Positions 1 through 5,237 of a stretch of 8,796 nt of DNA are shown here, piece by piece. The stretch's first letter is position 1, and every line of letters starts with the position of its first letter. The position numbers and the translations under genes were made by a program. The DNA is from Anaerolineales bacterium (GTDB lineage Bacteria > Chloroflexota > Anaerolineae > 4572-78 > NAK82): positions 1 to 8,796 of the forward strand of contig JAHELX010000237.1 in assembly GCA_024643945.1 (NCBI GenBank), given 5' to 3'. The notes beneath the pieces are model-generated. The model had not been told where the DNA came from, did no database searches, and saw nothing but the letters and a program-made list of their open reading frames with translations.

Positions 1-63
1 ACTCATTATACGAACTAGTCTGATGGTTGTCAAACATCCCGGATCGTCCCGGTGGTGTGTCAC

Positions 64-92
64 TTGGAAAAATGGACTCTATGCGATATAAT
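64..92 (+). promoter_or_regulatory. sigma70-type promoter for the zinc-ribbon protein gene
   Basis: TTGGAA (64-69) and TATAAT (87-92) are separated by exactly 17 bp. The -10 is a perfect consensus match and the -35 matches 4 of 6. Transcription would start near 99, giving a leader of about 130 nt before the first gene. That leader contains the whole palindromic insertion at 121-211. Confidence 0.7.
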
Positions 93-112
93 TGAGTAAC
101 TTATGTTATACA

Positions 113-219
113 GAGAGAAGGTATCTTCTCAAAAAGTAGGGGCAAACCCTTGCGGTTGCCCGTTTGGGCAGGCGCAAGACCTGCCCTTACCCCAAGATAT
201 TGAGAAGATACGAGAGAAG
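113..219. mobile_element. MITE-like palindromic insertion with 8-bp direct repeats
   Basis: The core at 121-211 is 91 bp. It begins with GTATCTTCTCAA (121-132) and ends with the exact reverse complement TTGAGAAGATAC (200-211), a perfect 12-bp terminal inverted repeat. Direct repeats GAGAGAAG flank it exactly, at 113-120 and 212-219, and look like a target-site duplication. Inside are two hairpins: GGGCAAACC/GGTTGCCC (140-161, one bulge) and GGGCAGG/CCTGCCC (166-186). An outer pair GTAGGGGC/GCCCTTAC (136-190, one mismatch) brackets them. It has no coding capacity. The double GGGC...GCCC palindrome resembles non-autonomous repeats common in Chloroflexota, a family resemblance recalled from memory. 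A host-built RNA structure is the alternative, but the exact direct repeats favour an insertion. Confidence 0.65.
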
Positions 220-233
220 GATATTTGAAGATA

Positions 234-1226
234 ATGAAGTCAAAGGTCCGTTCAATTTTCACTCGTTGTTTAGTCTTGTCATTGCTCTTGATGCCGCTCC
301 TTGCCGGCGTGGCACAGGCACAGTCGTCCACCCCTCTGGTCGACCTGAACATTGCCCTTTGGCCCGAGTATGACCGCCCCCAACAGGTTCTCGTTCTTTT
401 CCGAGGTCAAATCGCGGACGATGTGCCACTGCCAGCCCAGGTGAGCTTCACTCTTCCGGCGACCGTTCAGGCGTTGCACGCCGTAGCTTACCTGGACGAG
501 GCACAAGGAACGCTGCTCAACATCCCGGAATACGATTTTGTAGACAGCGCCGACGGCAAAGTGCTCAGCTTCGCCACGCCCAGCCGACGCTTTCAGTTTG
601 AATATTACAGCAGTGATTTGCTCAGCATCAACGGTAGTGCCCGTGACATTTCCTTTTCATTCACCCCCAGTAACGACGTTGCCAATCTCACACTAGAGCT
701 ACAGCAGCCTACAAAGGCGCAGGCGTTCACCTCTGATCCGCTGCCATCTACCACAGAGACTGGACAGGATGGATTGACGTATGCCCTTTACCAGGTAGGG
801 GCTGTATCGGCTGGTGACTCCTATTCGCTGCAGGCAAGTTACACACGCAGCACCGACAATCCCTCGGCAGGGATCAGCGTCCCCTCGTCACCGGAGCAGG
901 CGCCAGTAGAAATCGGCGGAGGGGGGCTGAAAGATAACCTGGGGCCGATCCTCATCGCCGCTGGGGTCCTTTTGTTGATAGGGGCTTTTGGCTACTGGTT
1001 CTGGAGCCAGCGGGCTGTGGTCATGCCTGAGCCAGCGCTGCGCCAGCCATCACCTCGCTCCCAGCGTCAGCGGTCGTCTCGCAAAAGGCAGCCCAGTCAA
1101 TCTCAGAGTGCCCGCCGGCCGGAGAGCGGGGAAGCATCGGCCCTTTATTGTCACCGCTGTGGTACTAAACTCCGGGACGACGCGCAATTTTGTCACGCCT
1201 GTGGCGCCGAGCGCCACGCTGAGTAA
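234..1226 (+). CDS. membrane-anchored exported protein with C-terminal zinc ribbon
   Basis: Function unrecognised. Numbered from ATG 234 (330 aa), it has a signal peptide at about 1-30 (basic n-region, leucine-rich core, AQA cleavage-like end). An extracytoplasmic domain rich in beta-type sequence follows at about 31-230, then one transmembrane segment at about 238-258. After that come an Arg/Ser/Gln-rich basic linker (about 259-300) and a treble-clef-like zinc ribbon with paired CxxC motifs (Cys306/309 and Cys320/323). Predicted topology is N-outside, with the zinc ribbon in the cytoplasm. The start is ambiguous. An in-frame TTG at 225 lies 4 nt after AGAAGG, and ATG 234 lies 13 nt after it; both fall in the signal peptide n-region. 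The leader carries the palindromic insertion, which duplicated GAGAGAAG and so the likely Shine-Dalgarno. tyrS follows 61 nt later on the same strand, so co-transcription is possible. It could be a sensor or an assembly factor, but nothing in the sequence decides this. Confidence 0.8.
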   Translation: MKSKVRSIFTRCLVLSLLLMPLLAGVAQAQSSTPLVDLNIALWPEYDRPQQVLVLFRGQIADDVPLPAQVSFTLPATVQALHAVAYLDEAQGTLLNIPEYDFVDSADGKVLSFATPSRRFQFEYYSSDLLSINGSARDISFSFTPSNDVANLTLELQQPTKAQAFTSDPLPSTTETGQDGLTYALYQVGAVSAGDSYSLQASYTRSTDNPSAGISVPSSPEQAPVEIGGGGLKDNLGPILIAAGVLLLIGAFGYWFWSQRAVVMPEPALRQPSPRSQRQRSSRKRQPSQSQSARRPESGEASALYCHRCGTKLRDDAQFCHACGAERHAE

Positions 1227-1256
1227 CCCTTGCTTGCCGATGCCGATAGGCAGGCA
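1201..1256 (+). other. two hairpins spanning the 3' end of the zinc-ribbon gene
   Basis: GTGGCGC (1201-1207) and GCGCCAC (1211-1217) form a perfect 7-bp stem with a 3-nt loop inside the last codons of the gene. TGCTTGCC (1231-1238) and GGCAGGCA (1249-1256) form an 8-bp stem with one G-T pair just after the stop codon. No T-run follows either stem, so they could be a weak terminator, an RNA-stability element or nothing. They sit directly ahead of the tyrS ribosome binding site. Confidence 0.35.
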
Positions 1257-1287
1257 TATCCCATCTCAACCATCTGAGGAGTTCTTT

Positions 1288-2493
1288 ATGCGACCCGTCG
1301 AGGAACAATTGGCCATCCTGATGCAAGGAGTTGAATTTGGTGATGATGAGACTTACCGCGTGATGGAACGAGAATTGCGCGAGAGCCTCAAAGAAGGTCG
1401 CGCACTTCGGGTCTATTGTGGCTACGATCCCACCGCTCCCGACATTCACCTGGGACATACGGTCACTATGCGCAAGCTACGGCAATTTCAAGACTTGGGG
1501 CACGATGTCACCTTTCTCATCGGCACCTTTACCGGGCTCATCGGCGACCCCAGCGACAAGGACACGGCCCGCCCCCAACAGACGCCTGAGCAGGCGATGG
1601 TAAACGCACGGACTTACGCCGAACAAGCGTTTAAAGTCCTCGACCGGGCAAAGACGAAAATTCGCTATAATGGCGACTGGCTGAGCCAACTGACCTTTGC
1701 CGACGTGATCAACCTGGCCAATCACTTCACGGTGCAACAATTCTTAGCCCGCGACAACTTCAGTAAGCGCTATGCCAAAGGGGACCCCATCTGGCTGCAT
1801 GAGTTCTTCTATGCGCTGATGCAAGGCTACGACGCAGTAGCTATGGAAACCGACGTACAGATCGGCGCGACAGAACAGCTCTTCAACTTGCTGGCCGGGC
1901 GCAAATTGCAGGAAGCTTTTGGGCAGCGGCCCCAGGTGTGTATCACCCTGCCCATCCTGGTCGGAACCGACGGCCAATTGCGGATGTCAAAGAGCACGGG
2001 CAACTACGTCGGTATCAACGAGCCGCCAGAGGAACAATATGGCAAGGTGATGAGCATCCCCGACGAGGCAATGCTCCAATACTATAAGCTGGTCACCCGA
2101 TTTGAGCCGCCGCAGGTGGCTCAAATCGAAGCAGACCTGAAGAGTGGGCGGGTCCACCCTCGCGACGCCAAGATGCGACTCGCGCGTGAAATCGTCTCCA
2201 TCTTCCACGGAGAGGAAGCGGCCGCCAGGGCTGAGGAACACTTCAAGACCGTCTTTCAACAGCGAGAGGTGCCGCCTGATATGCCAGAGCACGCGTTGAT
2301 CGGCCCCATCAACATCGTGGATTTGATGCATGCCACTGGCGTCGTCAGCAGCAAACGAGAAGCCCGGCGACTGATCCAGCAGCAAGGGGTAAAACTGGAT
2401 GGGGAGGTGGTGGAATCGGCTGACATCATCGTCGCGCCGGGGCAGGCCGAGGTCTTGCAAGTGGGGCGGCGCCGGTTTGTGAAGTTGACGTGA
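1288..2493 (+). CDS. tyrS: tyrosyl-tRNA synthetase
   Basis: Charges tRNA-Tyr with tyrosine using ATP, in the cytoplasm; a class I aminoacyl-tRNA synthetase, 401 aa. The HIGH-type motif is HLGH (residues 54-57, in [13 protein letters not shown]). The KMSKS-type motif is MSKS (233-236), followed by TGN. The tyrosine-pocket segment [19 protein letters not shown] spans about 175-193 and the C-terminal S4 RNA-binding domain about 340-401. The MSKS motif places it in the TyrZ-like branch rather than the KFGKT branch. The start is ATG 1288, with GAGGA at 1276-1280 as a well-spaced ribosome binding site. The frame stays open 300 nt upstream, but that part overlaps the preceding gene and reads as non-coding. 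Only 61 nt separate it from the gene before, so no T-box leader fits there. sppA follows 88 nt downstream. Confidence 0.97.
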   Translation: MRPVEEQLAILMQGVEFGDDETYRVMERELRESLKEGRALRVYCGYDPTAPDIHLGHTVTMRKLRQFQDLGHDVTFLIGTFTGLIGDPSDKDTARPQQTPEQAMVNARTYAEQAFKVLDRAKTKIRYNGDWLSQLTFADVINLANHFTVQQFLARDNFSKRYAKGDPIWLHEFFYALMQGYDAVAMETDVQIGATEQLFNLLAGRKLQEAFGQRPQVCITLPILVGTDGQLRMSKSTGNYVGINEPPEEQYGKVMSIPDEAMLQYYKLVTRFEPPQVAQIEADLKSGRVHPRDAKMRLAREIVSIFHGEEAAARAEEHFKTVFQQREVPPDMPEHALIGPINIVDLMHATGVVSSKREARRLIQQQGVKLDGEVVESADIIVAPGQAEVLQVGRRRFVKLT

Positions 2494-2557
2494 AACGTAA
2501 AGCGTGAAACGTGAAGCGTGATACTTACGTTTTACGTCTTTACGTTTTACGCTCACG
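2489..2557. repeat. heptamer tandem repeat folding back into a long hairpin
   Basis: Five head-to-tail heptamers occupy 2489-2523: cgtgaaa, cgtaaag, cgtgaaa, cgtgaag, cgtgata. Five inverted units follow at 2524-2557: cttacg, ttttacg, tctttacg, ttttacg, ctcacg. The two halves are roughly complementary, so transcript or single-stranded DNA could fold into an imperfect stem of about 30 bp. The array starts inside the tyrS stop codon region (TGA at 2491-2493) and ends 10 nt before the sppA ribosome binding site. It may separate or attenuate the two genes. No T-run follows, so a classic terminator is unlikely. Confidence 0.75.
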
Positions 2558-2581
2558 CATCACAAAGAGGAGGAATTCCCA

Positions 2582-3529
2582 ATGACAGTCAAACAACGCC
2601 TTTTGTGGATGGTCATCGGTGGCGGGCTGGTGTTGGCTATCGTTTGCGCCAGCTTTGCCGGGATTTTCGCGGTCGCCGCGACTTTTGGCGGGCGAGACCT
2701 GGCCACCGGGCCGGCGGTAGCCATCGTCCGGGTAGAGGGTGTTATCGTCTCCGGGAGCCCTCCTGTCGAACCCTTTGCCACGTCCACCGAAGCCTATTCT
2801 GGCGTGGTCATAGATCACTTGAAGCAGGCGGAAGCGGACCCCGAGGTGAAAGCAGTGGTGCTGCGCGTTGATAGCCCGGGCGGCAGTGTGGTCGCCTCAA
2901 ATGTGATTTACCAGCAAATCCTGGCGATGACCAAGCCGGTCGTCGTCTCCATGGGCGAACTGGCCGCCTCCGGCGGTTATTATGTTTCCGCGCCGGCCGA
3001 CGAGATCTTTGCCAATCCGGGTACATTGACTGGGAGCATCGGCGTCATCAGCCAGTTTATCCACTTCGGCGAATTGTTAAAAGAATACGGCGTGGAAGTT
3101 ACCACCATAAAGAGTGGTGAGCTCAAAGATGAAGGGAGTCCTTTCCGCTCGATGACCGACGAGGAAATCGCCATCTGGCAGGCGATTATTGACGAGGCAT
3201 ACGCGGGTTTTGTGCAAATCGTGGCCGATGGACGCGGGCTATCAGTGGATCAGGTCAAGGCGCTGGCTGACGGGCGAGTCTACACCGGCCAACAAGCACT
3301 CAAGTTGGGACTGGTAGATCAACTAGGTAACCTGCCCGACGCCATCCGGCGCGCGGCCGAACTGGGTGGTATCGAAGGCGAACCACGCATTGTCGAATAC
3401 CAGCCACCGTTCAGCCTCTTCCAGGGGCTATTCGGGCTTGCGCGCCCGGCCGATCCATTGGCCGAGGTGATGGCACTCCTCGCTCGAACGGACAGCCCGG
3501 CCTTGCAATACCTGTACGTGGGGCCTTAA
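2582..3529 (+). CDS. sppA: signal peptide peptidase SppA, short form (peptidase S49)
   Basis: A membrane-anchored serine protease that degrades signal peptides left after protein export; 315 aa, the usual size of the short bacterial form. An N-terminal transmembrane anchor lies at about 8-32, and the S49 fold begins at VAIVRVEGVIVSG (about 46-58). The conserved VDSPGG lies at 96-101. The nucleophile is Ser130 in AASGGYY. The catalytic lysine is most likely Lys182 in KSGELKD, 52 residues after the serine as in Bacillus SppA. The start ATG 2582 follows GAGGAGGAATTCCCA, a strong Shine-Dalgarno at 2567-2574 with about 7 nt spacing. It is preceded by the heptamer hairpin after tyrS and ends facing a convergent operon. 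It may be read from the upstream transcript, since no strong promoter is seen in the gap. Confidence 0.95.
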   Translation: MTVKQRLLWMVIGGGLVLAIVCASFAGIFAVAATFGGRDLATGPAVAIVRVEGVIVSGSPPVEPFATSTEAYSGVVIDHLKQAEADPEVKAVVLRVDSPGGSVVASNVIYQQILAMTKPVVVSMGELAASGGYYVSAPADEIFANPGTLTGSIGVISQFIHFGELLKEYGVEVTTIKSGELKDEGSPFRSMTDEEIAIWQAIIDEAYAGFVQIVADGRGLSVDQVKALADGRVYTGQQALKLGLVDQLGNLPDAIRRAAELGGIEGEPRIVEYQPPFSLFQGLFGLARPADPLAEVMALLARTDSPALQYLYVGP

Positions 3530-3532
3530 TAG

Positions 3533-3603
3533 CGACAGACCTGACGGCCTGTCGTGGACTTGCAATGGAGGCGTAGCAGGCGTATACAGACACGCCCCTA
3601 CGC
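3533..3603. terminator. hairpins between convergent sppA and methyltransferase genes
   Basis: CGACAGACC (3533-3541) pairs with GGCCTGTCG (3546-3554), with one A-C mismatch and a 4-nt loop, just after the sppA stop. GCGTAG (3571-3576) pairs with CTACGC (3598-3603), enclosing GGCGT/ACGCC (3579-3583 and 3592-3596). The second structure overlaps the stop codon of the leftward methyltransferase gene. Neither has a clear T-run, but together they are well placed to stop both convergent transcripts. Confidence 0.45.
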
Positions 3604-4185
3604 TCGCGCCACAATCAAGTTGATCGCCCCCCCCAATCGCTTCTCCACCACCTCCAATTTGAAGCCAGCAGCCACCGCGTTGTCGGCCGTGCGCCGGTTG
3701 AGATGGCACTCCTGGGTGAAAGCGTGCCAGGGAACGTTCAGCAGGTCGGCCAGCAGGCCAAATACAGGGTTATCAGGCCGGACATGCTCCAGCATGTATA
3801 GCCGCCCGCCGGGCCGCAACACACGTCGGATCTGGCGCAGTTCTCGCACTGGATCGCCCACGCTGCAAAAGACCAGGTTAGTGACAGCACTGGCAAAAGT
3901 CGCATCGGGGAAGGCCAGATGTTGGGCATCCATCTGCACCATAGCAGTTGGGCTACCCAGGGCAAGTGCCCGTTCCTGCGCTGCCCAGGCCATCTCCCCT
4001 TCCCGGTCTATCGCCGTCAGGGGCGAATGCCCATTGTACCAGCGCAACGATGCGCCGGTCCCTATCCCCACCTCCAGCACAGGGGGCTCCACGTGGCGCA
4101 GCAATTGCTGGCGCCAGCCTCTCAGGCCCAGCCGCTCCAGAGGCGCCATAAAGCGATCGTACGCTCTGGCCCCATAATCTGTCAC
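3598..4185 (-). CDS. class I SAM-dependent methyltransferase (Methyltransf_11 type)
   Basis: Predicted to move a methyl group from S-adenosylmethionine to an unidentified acceptor; 195 aa. Motif I is VLEVGIGTG (36-44), the acidic residue binding the SAM ribose is Asp60 in AIDRE, and motif II/III is DAQHLAFPDATF (86-97). LRPGGRLYMLEHV follows. The late segment with ECHLNRRT and AGF resembles METTL7 and phospholipid-type methyltransferases, but the substrate cannot be read from sequence. I chose GTG 4185: it follows TTAGGGGGGATTTT, a G-rich ribosome binding site overlapping the stop codon of the upstream gene. An upstream ATG at 4257 would overlap that gene by about 60 nt and adds a non-family extension. 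It is the second gene of a tight two-gene operon (10-nt gap) with the HAD protein. Confidence 0.88.
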   Translation of the reverse strand: MTDYGARAYDRFMAPLERLGLRGWRQQLLRHVEPPVLEVGIGTGASLRWYNGHSPLTAIDREGEMAWAAQERALALGSPTAMVQMDAQHLAFPDATFASAVTNLVFCSVGDPVRELRQIRRVLRPGGRLYMLEHVRPDNPVFGLLADLLNVPWHAFTQECHLNRRTADNAVAAGFKLEVVEKRLGGAINLIVARA

Positions 4186-4195
4186 AAAATCCCCC

Positions 4196-4666
4196 CTAAG
4201 TTCGCAGTGTAGCCAGCAGACGACGCGGCCAGAGCAATAAATCCAGCGCCACCCCAATGTCGGGCGCGACGACGTCGGCAGCAGTCAAACAGGCCACGGC
4301 CAACCCCTCGCCGCCCAACACTGCAATGCCCAACGCTGATCGCCGCAACATAGCTGCGTCGTTAGCGCCGTTGCCTATAGCGACCACTCGCTCTGCACCG
4401 AGTTCCGTTACCAATGCCGCCTTTTGCGCTGCCTCATCTCCCGGCTGCAACCTTCGTGCTGTTATCTTGAGACGAGATGCGAGTGTTGCCAACGTGCCTT
4501 GCGTGTCGGCGCTGACCAGCCAAATCTCAAGCAGCTCCCCCAACCTGGCCAAACGCTCACCCACCTCTGGGATAAGTTCCCCGTCAAGCGCGATGGTTCC
4601 ATTGACGTCGAGGACCAAATATTCCAGCCGCAGCAAACCACGCGCTGGGATGGTAATTTCTAACAT
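4196..4666 (-). CDS. soluble P-type-ATPase-like HAD family protein
   Basis: A HAD-fold protein of 156 aa resembling the soluble P-type ATPase group (COG4087; an archaeal relative, MJ0968, is described as having phosphatase activity). Motif I is DVNGT (20-24), with the phosphorylatable aspartate Asp20. The usual second aspartate (DxD) is replaced by Asn22. A motif II-like LVSADT follows at about 49-54. The C-terminal GNGANDAAML (about 98-107) matches the hinge motif GDGxNDxxxL of P-type ATPases, with the first Asp changed to Asn. There are no transmembrane segments, so it is a cytosolic phosphohydrolase-like domain and not a pump. The start lies in the tandem ATGATG at 4669-4664. GGAG (4677-4674) lies 7 nt before the second ATG and 4 nt before the first. 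It heads the operon, with the methyltransferase 10 nt downstream; their shared role is unknown. Confidence 0.88.
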   Translation of the reverse strand: MLEITIPARGLLRLEYLVLDVNGTIALDGELIPEVGERLARLGELLEIWLVSADTQGTLATLASRLKITARRLQPGDEAAQKAALVTELGAERVVAIGNGANDAAMLRRSALGIAVLGGEGLAVACLTAADVVAPDIGVALDLLLWPRRLLATLRT

Positions 4667-4725
4667 CATCTCTCTCCAATCACACGGCCTCAGTGGTGCC
4701 CATAGCACACCTCATGCATCAGTGC

Positions 4726-4753
4726 ATTATACCGCAGAGCGAGTGCAAAGCAA
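4726..4753 (-). promoter_or_regulatory. promoter of the HAD-methyltransferase operon
   Basis: On the - strand a perfect TATAAT lies at 4731-4726. A weak -35 TTGCTT lies at 4753-4748 with a 16-bp spacer. Initiation near 4719 would give a leader of about 50 nt ahead of the ATGATG start. Confidence 0.55.
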
Positions 4754-4778
4754 GGCTGGAGGCTGTTTCCATAACTAG

Positions 4779-4811
4779 CTTAAAATCATGCAGAAGACGC
4801 TCGATTTTAAG
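4779..4811. promoter_or_regulatory. perfect 9-bp inverted repeat between divergent promoters
   Basis: CTTAAAATC (4779-4787) and GATTTTAAG (4803-4811) are exact reverse complements separated by 15 nt. Their centres are 24 bp apart, about two helical turns, a geometry that fits a dimeric repressor. The repeat sits between the - strand promoter (4726-4753) and the + strand promoter (4822-4850), so one bound protein could control both. No regulator gene in the window is an obvious partner. Confidence 0.5.
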
Positions 4812-4821
4812 GTGTACCCCC

Positions 4822-4850
4822 TTGTCAAGAGAGAGGAGTTTTGGTAGAAT
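4822..4850 (+). promoter_or_regulatory. sigma70-type promoter directed toward dnaA
   Basis: TTGTCA (4822-4827) and TAGAAT (4845-4850) each match consensus at 5 of 6 positions and are separated by exactly 17 bp. Transcription would start near 4857. The next certain gene is dnaA, giving a leader of about 380 nt unless the 4884-5066 frame is translated first. Confidence 0.6.
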
Positions 4851-4883
4851 GAGACGCGGACCAATTAACAGGCGAAAGGGGTA

Positions 4884-5066
4884 CTGACTCACGAGCAAGA
4901 CATAGACAAGCTTATCGGAGAGCACGGCGGCAAGCTTGAGAGTCTCCTCCAGGCATGTTATCGTCCGCGGTTCCTCTACCGCAGTGACTACCAGGTTACG
5001 ATACCTGCCCCCAGCCTTCCGCCTACTACTTCCTGGTCGAACGATTGCTGCGTTCAATTGATCTAA
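4884..5066 (+). CDS. possible small or decayed open frame ahead of dnaA
   Basis: A 60-codon frame runs from CTG 4884 to TAA 5064-5066 and reads like protein (it begins LTHEQDIDKLIGEHGG). It contains no in-frame ATG, GTG or usable TTG near its beginning. GAAAGGGG (4873-4880) lies 3 nt before the CTG. A 12-codon ATG frame (4849-4887, MRRGPINRRKGY) ends in an overlapping TGA, and a -1 slip at A AAG GGG (4875-4881) would join it to this frame. That ATG overlaps the -10 of the 4822-4850 promoter, so both cannot be used together. It could be a CTG-started peptide, the front of a broken gene, or chance; I recognise no family. Confidence 0.25.
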   Translation: MTHEQDIDKLIGEHGGKLESLLQACYRPRFLYRSDYQVTIPAPSLPPTTSWSNDCCVQLI

Positions 5067-5237
5067 ACTGAACCGCTACATAGTTAGCTAAAAAAGGTGA
5101 CGCTAAACCAGCGTTTGCTAAGATTTTTTGTTCTCTTTTGACGCTTTTAGGCTCATTCATACACCGATCAGCTCCTTGTTGGGATACAGCATAATCTTGG
5201 CTTGTCGGCGTTTATGAAATCGACGGAGACTTCTTGG
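5067..5237 (+). promoter_or_regulatory. dnaA upstream leader with weak hairpin and T-run
   Basis: ACGCT (5100-5104) and AGCGT (5110-5114) form a 5-bp stem with a 5-nt loop. TTTTTT follows at 5124-5129, nine bases past the stem, and AAAAAA at 5090-5095 could extend the pairing. This may be a weak attenuator. TTGACG (5138-5143) is a fair -35, but no good -10 lies 16-18 bp beyond it. ACGGAG (5223-5228) is the dnaA ribosome binding site. No DnaA box is seen here, so simple autoregulation through a nearby consensus box is not evident. Confidence 0.35.

Noticed and set aside
988..1287. Open extension upstream of tyrS in the same frame
   Set aside because: It overlaps the zinc-ribbon gene in another frame, lacks a ribosome binding site and does not match the tyrosyl-tRNA synthetase N-terminus; ATG 1288 has both a good site and the expected length.
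1227..1287. T-box leader controlling tyrS
   Set aside because: The gap is only 61 nt, with no T-box sequence or terminator stem; a T-box leader needs far more space.
1987..2556. 189-codon open frame antisense to tyrS
   Set aside because: It lies almost wholly opposite a clear housekeeping gene and reads with low-complexity shadow composition; no start signal or family features.
2489..2557. CRISPR-like array
   Set aside because: Units are only 7 nt with no spacers and reverse direction midway; this is a fold-back heptamer repeat.
3554..4177. 207-codon + strand frame opposite the methyltransferase
   Set aside because: The - strand protein has complete SAM-binding motifs and a ribosome binding site; the + strand frame is Arg/Ser/Pro-rich as expected of a shadow.
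4719..5057. 112-codon - strand frame across the dnaA upstream region
   Set aside because: It runs through both the - strand promoter and the inverted repeat, has no ribosome binding site, and no recognisable protein features.
5202..5237. TTG 5202 or ATG 5214 as the dnaA start
   Set aside because: No Shine-Dalgarno precedes either; GGAG at 5225-5228 is well placed for ATG 5238 and the DnaA domain I pattern begins just after it.
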